Shown one piece after another: positions 26,932 to 32,961 of a stretch of 32,961 nucleotides of DNA. Below the pieces are notes generated by a model, which saw only the letters and a program-made list of their open reading frames with translations, was not told the origin of the DNA and made no database searches. Made by a program: the position numbers and the translations under genes. Numbering within the stretch: the stretch's first letter is position 1; each line of letters opens with the position of its first letter. Source of the stretch: Emcibacter sp. Its GTDB lineage: Bacteria; Pseudomonadota; Alphaproteobacteria; Sphingomonadales; Emcibacteraceae. Location of the stretch: the NCBI GenBank assembly GCA_026982375.1, contig JALSHF010000018.1:1-32961 (forward strand), given 5' to 3'.

Positions 26932-28230
26932 ATGATATTCCGAAATTTAATACAAAAATTCCTAGCCCTCGGCACCGGAATTATACTGATCTTCGTAACC
27001 ATATTTATTGTTGTGGTCGTGCAGGAATATTACTGGGAAAATGACTATAACCGGATGAATCAGGAATTAGCTGAAGTGTCTAAATCCCTTGAAAGAGATA
27101 GCGCCGCAAGGAAACGTCAAGACGAAGAAATCCGGCAAGCTTCCAGAGAACGAGAACGGAAAAGCCGGCTATACCATATGTCACTTAGCACAGCTTTCAA
27201 AGAAGGCCGTTGCCCTGATTTTCTGGAACTTCTTGATTTTAAAATACCCCTAATGACCCCGGAAAGCCTTCTGCAAGCGGATCTTTATATGCGCGGCACA
27301 TGCGCAAAGCAGGACTTCTCCAAAGCCTTGGCAATTTATGACACTTCTTTACATTATATTTATGATGACAGCCCAAAAACCAATGCCCAACCTAAGATAT
27401 TATTGGCGGAATATTACGGTTATACCGCCCATATTAAATTTCGTCTGGCAACCCTTTATTGGCGCGGCCAAGGGGTTGCTGAAGACAGACAGAAAGCTCT
27501 GGAATTATCAAAAGAAGCCGCCCTTATATTGGCCCCGTGGTATGCTAAAGTAAAACACCGTGCCCCTGATCCCGATCTTGGCCCCACCAATGCATGGAGC
27601 ATGTCCGATGTGGATATTCTCGAAAATGTCACCTTTCATGGGACGGGGCCGTGGGATATGCCGGGGCCGCTTATCCAACAGATAAACTGGTTAAAAGAAA
27701 TTCACAAGGATGGCGCAAAGGCCTATCTTAAAATTGGTTTGCACCTCCTTAATGGCACGGGTGGATATGAACGAGACCCGGTGATAGCTTATGAATGGAT
27801 TTATATTGCCTCTCATTTTTATGACTATGGCCCGGCGCATTATGCCCGCGCCATGCTCATGCGTAACGAAGAATTTTATGAGAAAAGAAAGAAATTCTCC
27901 ATAGTTTCCATCGACTTCCGCCGATCCCATGACAATTTCTATGTCAAGATGAGGGCATATGGTCTATTACAAAATGCGGCTAAGTCCGCAGATACCCGCG
28001 CCGACAAAGAGCTTCTTCGTTTTCATCAACATGCCCCAGCCTATATAACCCAACAGCAGGATATTTATTTCTGGATGTTACGATTATATCAGCAGAATGA
28101 TCCTGATATCACAAAAGAGGGCCTGTCACATATCCGAAAAAACCTGGACAAATATCAGATTGATCTCATTGAAAAAAATATAAAAGAAAACCGTTTCCCT
28201 ACCTATCCCCTATTGCCCCCGAAAAAATAA
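26932..28230 (+). CDS. Membrane-anchored Sel1-like repeat protein
   Basis: 432 aa; N-terminal TM helix ALGTGIILIFVTIFIVVVVQ, then coiled coil and Sel1-like repeats (IKFRLATLYWRGQGVAEDRQKALELSKEAA; AYLKIGLHLLNGTGGYERDPVIAYEWIYIASHF). Confidence 0.78.
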   Translation: MIFRNLIQKFLALGTGIILIFVTIFIVVVVQEYYWENDYNRMNQELAEVSKSLERDSAARKRQDEEIRQASRERERKSRLYHMSLSTAFKEGRCPDFLELLDFKIPLMTPESLLQADLYMRGTCAKQDFSKALAIYDTSLHYIYDDSPKTNAQPKILLAEYYGYTAHIKFRLATLYWRGQGVAEDRQKALELSKEAALILAPWYAKVKHRAPDPDLGPTNAWSMSDVDILENVTFHGTGPWDMPGPLIQQINWLKEIHKDGAKAYLKIGLHLLNGTGGYERDPVIAYEWIYIASHFYDYGPAHYARAMLMRNEEFYEKRKKFSIVSIDFRRSHDNFYVKMRAYGLLQNAAKSADTRADKELLRFHQHAPAYITQQQDIYFWMLRLYQQNDPDITKEGLSHIRKNLDKYQIDLIEKNIKENRFPTYPLLPPKK

Positions 28231-28344
28231 AACATCTGGCATAGATCATCTCCATAATGAAATTAACCACTATAAGTCGTAACAGGGCAATTTAAAGGCA
28301 AAAAAGAGGTTGCAAAAAATGGGCCCCGCCATGCACAATTTAAT

Positions 28345-28638
28345 CTACCGCATGATATTGCTTAAGTTCATGAAAGATGTCACGGCGCGCCCGATCAGAA
28401 ACACGCCGGAATAGATCATGACATTGATCCAGTTCATATGGCCGTAGCCGCTACTGATATATTGCGCCAGCATGACCAAAAGCATGATAAGACCAATGGC
28501 CTGAAACAAATTGGCGCACAGCCTGACCCGCCGGAGAATTTTCTCGCGTTTGGGGCTGGTTTCTTCTTTAATACCGGCCTTGCGGTCGGCCACCCGCTCA
28601 CGCAGAGGTTTTCGGGATTTTGCATTTTTTTGTCTCAT
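28345..28638 (-). CDS. Small membrane protein, two predicted TM helices
   Basis: 97 aa; basic N-terminus, NLFQAIGLIMLLVMLAQYI and NVMIYSGVFLIGRAVTSFM; starts 9 bp after the gp10.1-like stop. Confidence 0.68.
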   Translation of the reverse strand: MRQKNAKSRKPLRERVADRKAGIKEETSPKREKILRRVRLCANLFQAIGLIMLLVMLAQYISSGYGHMNWINVMIYSGVFLIGRAVTSFMNLSNIMR

Positions 28639-28647
28639 GTCGTTACA

Positions 28648-28854
28648 TTACAATTTGGCAAGTCGAGTTACAAGATCATTTAACTCAGATCTTTTTAAAG
28701 GCGGCATATTATCCGAAAAGCCACAGCGTATTTTTTGCCAGCCTTTATAGGCGCACCAAAAGTCGGTCGGTGTCGCCCGCCAGAATTGATCCGGCGACCA
28801 GCCAAAATTAACGTAAGCTATTTCCCCATATCGCGACCAGTTGATCTTATCCAT
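28648..28854 (-). CDS. GTA gp10.1-like phage tail assembly chaperone (small)
   Basis: MDKINWSRYGEIAYVNFGWSPDQFWRATPTDFWCAYKGW; ATG overlaps the gp10 stop (ATGGATAA). ORF track start is 28878. Confidence 0.78.
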   Translation of the reverse strand: MDKINWSRYGEIAYVNFGWSPDQFWRATPTDFWCAYKGWQKIRCGFSDNMPPLKRSELNDLVTRLAKL

Positions 28855-29182
28855 CATCACCAGCATTGAGCCCCACAAGGCACAGGGTCAGCAGATCCCG
28901 AACCACCGGCGATACCTTCGCGACGCCCTCATTGAGCAGCAAGCTGCCCACATCTTCAAAATTCATCTGCTCTTCCATGGTGGCCCAGATAATAACGGTC
29001 ATTTCTTTAAAGCCAAAATCACCGTCCGCCGCCTTTACCGCAAGGCCAATGATACCGCCCAACCGCTCTTCAATATCCATGATCGCCTGAAATGTCGGTT
29101 TCAGGCGATATTCCGCGCCGGACAGCGTGATGATCACACTATTTCTAAAGGATTTATCGACAGCCTGATCAAACATTGACAA
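28847..29182 (-). CDS. GTA gp10 family protein
   Basis: ITLSGAEYRLKPTFQAIMDIEERLGGIIGLAVKAADGDFGFKEMTVIIWATM. Confidence 0.86.
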   Translation of the reverse strand: MSMFDQAVDKSFRNSVIITLSGAEYRLKPTFQAIMDIEERLGGIIGLAVKAADGDFGFKEMTVIIWATMEEQMNFEDVGSLLLNEGVAKVSPVVRDLLTLCLVGLNAGDDG

Positions 29183-29582
29183 AACTTACCATACCAGAAC
29201 TTTCCAGAGCGATACTATAGGTTCTCTCACCGTTGTAATCTCCGGAAAATTCCAGTGACGTCACCTGAAAGGCTCCGGAAAATTTATCGCCGCTTTCAAA
29301 GACGACCTCGTAATTATCGACGCTGCCTGCCAGAGCTTTCGCCTGCAAGTTGGCCTCACTGGCGGAATTGGTGAAAATGCCGCTGCCGCTCAGGGAAATT
29401 TGGCGAATGCCCGCGCCGGATAAAATTTCTCGCCAGCCGCCGGAAGTTTTATTGGTCACATCGACCGTCTCATTATTTATTCTGATGGATGTGGAGCGCA
29501 TGCCCCCCACCACAGTGAATATTTCGGGGCCGCCTCCGTCGCCAATTCTCAACAAAAAGGCGCGTCCTTTTTCTGCTGCCAT
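29169..29582 (-). CDS. Major tail protein (GTA gp9-like)
   Basis: KGRAFLLRIGDGGGPEIFTVVGGMRSTSIRINNETVDVTNKTSGGWREILSGAGIRQISLSGSGIFTNS. Confidence 0.9.
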   Translation of the reverse strand: MAAEKGRAFLLRIGDGGGPEIFTVVGGMRSTSIRINNETVDVTNKTSGGWREILSGAGIRQISLSGSGIFTNSASEANLQAKALAGSVDNYEVVFESGDKFSGAFQVTSLEFSGDYNGERTYSIALESSGMVSFVNV

Positions 29583-29642
29583 ATGCTTAAATCTCCTATT
29601 ATTAAGTTGTTTGGTTGTTAAATTATGTGATTAAATCATTTA

Positions 29643-30047
29643 TCAATTTTGTATACTGCTGCCGCGAAAGCGTAATATGCCGTGGCGCACGTCACCATTT
29701 TCATCAAAAAAATTCTCGAAAAAGATAAATTTCAACTCAATAAGCTGATGGCCCATCAGGGTTAAATCCTGACCCGCAAGCAAATCTGCGACCTTATCCG
29801 CCAGGATGCGTATTTGGCCCCCGCCCTTTTGTCCGGACCAGATATGAACATCTATTATATGCTCCTGACCCGAAAAATCCTTGGCCGACCAGTCATATGA
29901 GCTGCCTTCCCCAATGGTTATATAGGGCAAATTCTGGCCTTCCGGGGCGGGATCAAAGATACCGGAAATTTCCGCCATCAAAATACTGTCATTATTGAGC
30001 TTGTCATAGATCGCCTGCCACAGGCTTTGCGTTGCAAGTAACGTCAT
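29643..30047 (-). CDS. GTA gp8-like tail terminator (DUF3168)
   Basis: QSLWQAIYDKLNNDSILMAEISGIFDPAPEGQNLPYITIGEGSSYDWSAKDFSGQEHIIDVHIWSG. Confidence 0.87.
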   Translation of the reverse strand: MTLLATQSLWQAIYDKLNNDSILMAEISGIFDPAPEGQNLPYITIGEGSSYDWSAKDFSGQEHIIDVHIWSGQKGGGQIRILADKVADLLAGQDLTLMGHQLIELKFIFFENFFDENGDVRHGILRFRGSSIQN

Positions 30048-30098
30048 AGCTGATTTCTTTCAGAAAAAATGCGGGGGTTAAATATAGCTTGGATAAAA

Positions 30099-30413
30099 CT
30101 ATCCAATAAGGCCCGAGAAAGTCACCTTCACCTCTTCCACCGCCGGGGTAAGAAAAGGTCTGGCGGGCTGATTGATGGTGCCAAACTCCACAAATCTGGC
30201 ATAGGGTTTGTCCGTAAAAACCCGGATCTCCCCCTCCGGCGTCACCACACGATCGATGGAGCTGGCCAGGGGGCTGTTATTCTTACGGTTTTTCAAATTG
30301 GCATATACTCTCTTTCGCGCGCTGCTCACGATTTGATCCGCCATTTGCGCGATCATTCGCGCCAGTTTTTCTTCATAATCCACCGCCTTGTTTGTCAGTT
30401 GCAATGAAGCCAT
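30099..30413 (-). CDS. HK97-gp10-like head-tail protein
   Basis: QIVSSARKRVYANLKNRKNNSPLASSIDRVVTPEGEIRVFTDKPYARFVEFGTINQPARPFLTPAVEE. Confidence 0.85.
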   Translation of the reverse strand: MASLQLTNKAVDYEEKLARMIAQMADQIVSSARKRVYANLKNRKNNSPLASSIDRVVTPEGEIRVFTDKPYARFVEFGTINQPARPFLTPAVEEVKVTFSGLIG

Positions 30414-30730
30414 CAGGCCTGATCCTCCACAACGTCAAATTCAAGGATACGCTTGCGATTATCAGGATTGAGAAAACTGACCACGCGGTAGGCCTGCCCC
30501 TGCCACAAAATCCTTCGGGTAGCCAGTAATATGTCTTGATAGCGCAGCTGAATGTTATATTTCCCCACGAATTGATTTTGCCGCGCCGTAATTTCTGCGT
30601 CATTGGACGCCGCCTTGACATCGGCCCAGACGATGGCAATATCCTGCCAGTTTTGCAATTGTTCCCCCGCTGATATGGGCGTGAATAGCCGCTTCTGACA
30701 GGTGATTTTTTGATGCATTCTTCTTGTCAT
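30413..30730 (-). CDS. GTA gp7-like head closure/adaptor protein
   Basis: MTRRMHQKITCQKRLF...NWQDIAIVWADVKAASNDAEITARQNQFVGKYNIQLRYQDILLATRRILWQGQAYRVVSFLNPDNRKRILEF; start overlaps gp6 stop (TAATG). ORF track start is 30760. Confidence 0.83.
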   Translation of the reverse strand: MTRRMHQKITCQKRLFTPISAGEQLQNWQDIAIVWADVKAASNDAEITARQNQFVGKYNIQLRYQDILLATRRILWQGQAYRVVSFLNPDNRKRILEFDVVEDQA

Positions 30731-31284
30731 TACAGTGCCACCCGCCGGTAAGGCTGCCATAGGTTTTCGGCTATCTTCACCGCCTGATTGCCGGATAGCC
30801 CCCCATCATAGGCGGCGGCGACCCAATGAAGCAGTCCATGGCGGATATCATGGGGAACGTCATTTTTCCCCGCGCCAAATCCCGCCGTTACGATGACTTT
30901 TATGCCTTCAATATCCCGTTCAGGCGTTGGCCAATGATCGCCGACCCTGAGCAAAATCCTGGCCTGATAAGAGGTGCGGTCCAGAAGATATTTCTCCGGC
31001 AGAATCTCCTGAAATTCCTCCGCAATCCAGACCTCTATTCTATCCACAGATAAAATTGGCGAGAGGGGAATAGATATCACCTCCTCTGTCCAGTCATTAT
31101 AGGTTAGCTGCCATTGTTGCTGGATCAATTTTCGTCCGGTGAAAGTCTCGCAGGCCGCTGCGCCAGCCCGAATAAAACCCGCAATCATGGCATCTTCATC
31201 ATTATGCGAGATTTTCAAGAAATCCCGCACCTCGGGTAAACCAACGGCAAGAGTTTCTGCTTCTGAAATAAGCTGTATCATCAT
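30730..31284 (-). CDS. GTA gp6-like head-tail connector
   Basis: EVRDFLKISHNDEDAMIAGFIRAGAAACETFTGRKLIQQQWQLTYNDW... IKVIVTAGFGAGKNDVPHDIRHGLLHWVAAAYDG. Confidence 0.87.
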   Translation of the reverse strand: MMIQLISEAETLAVGLPEVRDFLKISHNDEDAMIAGFIRAGAAACETFTGRKLIQQQWQLTYNDWTEEVISIPLSPILSVDRIEVWIAEEFQEILPEKYLLDRTSYQARILLRVGDHWPTPERDIEGIKVIVTAGFGAGKNDVPHDIRHGLLHWVAAAYDGGLSGNQAVKIAENLWQPYRRVAL

Positions 31285-31574
31285 TTTTCTTCAACCCTGA
31301 TGGTTATGGACCGCTCATCGGTTCGGCCCTGATCTGTGGTAACCCTGTTGGTGAGCTGATATATTTTCCCGGGAATCCCCGACGCTACAAATACGCTGGC
31401 CTTGCCCGAAATCATGGGCGGGATTGTATCAATACTCAGATCATTGACGCTGCTCTGGGGCAGAATAAACCAGCTGCTCGCGGTGATCGCTTCACCGGTC
31501 AACAGATAGCTTGCCGACCAGTCGATGGCATAATCAATGACCGCATTGGGGTCTTTTAAATATTGCTCACTCAT
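31281..31574 (-). CDS. Small phage structural protein resembling fibre-tail adaptor proteins
   Basis: MSEQYLKDPNAVIDYAIDWSASYLLTGEAITASSWFILPQ ... TNRVTTDQGRTDERSITIRVEEK; ATGA overlaps with both neighbours. ORF track start is 31604. Confidence 0.65.
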   Translation of the reverse strand: MSEQYLKDPNAVIDYAIDWSASYLLTGEAITASSWFILPQSSVNDLSIDTIPPMISGKASVFVASGIPGKIYQLTNRVTTDQGRTDERSITIRVEEK

Positions 31575-31954
31575 AAGCTGGGGTCCGCGATTTCCACATC
31601 CCAAGTGCTTAGGGTAAGCGAGCTTCCAGACGTCAGGCCAAGGGACGTACTTGTCGTGACATAAAGCAAAATGCTGTTTGTCGTATCGAGCAAGGCCACA
31701 TGATCCGCCGTGCCTGTATTATCCACAATGATGCCTGCCTTTGCCGCCACCGCGACTTTTCGGCCGCTGACATCGCCGTTAGATATGGTGAAATCCGCAG
31801 GCGACATTGCCGCATCGGCGAGAAAATTCGCGCCGCCCACATTTGCGGCCGCATAATTTGCCGGCTCGCCCGCGCAAGCTGTCATAAGCGTGCATTTTGT
31901 CCTTATTTCATTCAGTGCCACATCAAGCACACTGTCGTCTACTTTCTTTCCCAT
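31571..31954 (-). CDS. Phage-type hypothetical structural protein
   Basis: 127 aa; VDDSVLDVALNEIRTKCTLMTACAGEPANYAAANVGGANFLADAAMSPADFTISNGDVSGRKVAVAAKAG...; coupled to neighbour. Confidence 0.65.
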   Translation of the reverse strand: MGKKVDDSVLDVALNEIRTKCTLMTACAGEPANYAAANVGGANFLADAAMSPADFTISNGDVSGRKVAVAAKAGIIVDNTGTADHVALLDTTNSILLYVTTSTSLGLTSGSSLTLSTWDVEIADPSL

Positions 31955-31965
31955 ATTTAAATCCT

Positions 31966-32961
31966 TTAATTTCGAGTGTTAATTGGGTATATTATTCTAG
32001 GCTCTCCCGAGCTGGAAATTGCCCTGTTTGCCCTCTCTGCCTTTTGCATTCTTAATGTGCTTGGCGTTACGTCAGCGGGGTCAAATAACGGTGCCACATC
32101 ACTGCTTAAGGCGTGTGTTGCCCTTTGTGCCACTAACGCAAAAAATTGATTAATAGCAACCTGATTTGATACAATAGTATGGCGAGAACTATTGACAATG
32201 GATGTAGCGCCTTGGGTCTGGGCAGGGCTATCGCTTGCGACTGCATGATCTGCAATGGCAACAAGCAACGCCTGACTTTGCGCAATTGTTACATTATCCA
32301 CCGTCTGCGTATGATCTGCGCGGTCAGCTGACATCGATTGCTGTTGTGATAATGCTGCATTATCCACCGTCTGCCCCGATATTGCGCCATTTACAACAAG
32401 CGTGGCACCGCCTCCCACCGCTTCCGGCGTTCCCGCTATGCCAAAGGCGGCGGGGTTCGATTGATTGTTATATTCTGTTGTGAGCCAGTCGGCCGACCTG
32501 TCAAGTCCGACACGAAACTCCGCTATATCCCCACGATAATCCTGCGAGCCATCGGCCCAGCCTCCAATTCTAAAAGAGCTGAACGGCCCTGCGCCTGATA
32601 GCGAACCGGTATTAGTTCCATCATCCGCTCCAAGTTCATCATTGATGTAAAGCCTTTGGTCAAGATTCGCCATACCCAATGCGAACCTGTTCCATGTCCC
32701 AATAACCATGGGGTTTACAAGGTTACTGTTTCTTGTTATTGGCCTTGCGCCGGTAGCATCCCGCCAAAAGACTCTTGTTTGCGGCGGAGTGGTGCGCTCC
32801 TCGTAAGGAAGAAACAGAAGATCATCTACCCCGCCCCATCCAAAAGCCGATGAATAATCATATGGCCACGCGCTTTTTTTGGCCCATAGAGATACGCCGA
32901 ACGGATAAGCAGTTGGCCTGTCAATAAGAGTCGTATTTCCGGTTACATTAAGATACGCACC
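31966..32961 (-). CDS. Fibre-like protein with LamG/concanavalin-like region and C-terminal approx. 22-aa repeats (5' end beyond window)
   Basis: Frame read upstream of the annotated Met as ...EERTTPPQTRVFWRDATGARPITRNSNLVNP; the stretch checked (to about 32810) has no stop. SSFRIGGWADGSQDYRGDIAEFRVGLDRSADWLTTEYNNQSNPAAF is LamG-like. Confidence 0.7.
   Translation of the reverse strand, partial: GAYLNVTGNTTLIDRPTAYPFGVSLWAKKSAWPYDYSSAFGWGGVDDLLFLPYEERTTPPQTRVFWRDATGARPITRNSNLVNPMVIGTWNRFALGMANLDQRLYINDELGADDGTNTGSLSGAGPFSSFRIGGWADGSQDYRGDIAEFRVGLDRSADWLTTEYNNQSNPAAFGIAGTPEAVGGGATLVVNGAISGQTVDNAALSQQQSMSADRADHTQTVDNVTIAQSQALLVAIADHAVASDSPAQTQGATSIVNSSRHTIVSNQVAINQFFALVAQRATHALSSDVAPLFDPADVTPSTLRMQKAERANRAISSSGEPRIIYPINTRN

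Noticed and set aside
28841-28890. Possible programmed frameshift between gp10 and gp10.1 (tail chaperone G/GT style)
   Set aside because: The overlap reads ...GAT GAT GGA TAA with an ATGGATAA start/stop overlap and no slippery heptamer; ordinary coupled translation is simpler.

Overview
Alphaproteobacterial chromosomal window (my inference from gene content). Left to right it contains: the 3' end of carB, greA, a divergent Lrp/AsnC regulator, a DUF2336-like/PAS/HisKA sensor protein, a complete-looking Tad/Flp pilus locus (two Flp pilins, cpaA-B-C-D-E-F, tadB, tadC, two TadE-like pseudopilins), a second PAS histidine kinase, a DUF2849-like protein, a gloB-type hydrolase and an SCP2-domain protein. 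From about 18.6 kb to the right edge there is a minus-strand head-tail gene cluster of the gene transfer agent (RcGTA-like) or GTA-related phage type: DUF2793, gp15-like, gp14 NlpC/P60, gp13 DUF2163, gp12 DUF2460, gp11 short tape measure, gp10.1, gp10, gp9, gp8, HK97-gp10-like, gp7, gp6, then fibre-type genes running off the edge. Most notable points: (i) the gp12-like protein is fused behind a large N-terminal TIM-barrel/tail-sheath-like region, while the gp15-like protein is short and seems to lack the TIM barrel it carries in RcGTA; (ii) opposite-strand genes (a histone-tail-like protein; a Sel1-like membrane protein with a divergent partner) are inserted inside the tail module; (iii) fibre-type genes sit upstream of gp6; (iv) the Tad locus is flanked by two PAS kinases with complementary catalytic defects, the right one preceded by a perfect TTAA-N7-TTAA CtrA-type box; (v) CpaF has a duplicated N-terminal helical domain. 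No rRNA, tRNA, CRISPR array or transposase was recognised. All family assignments come from reading motifs, not from database searches.
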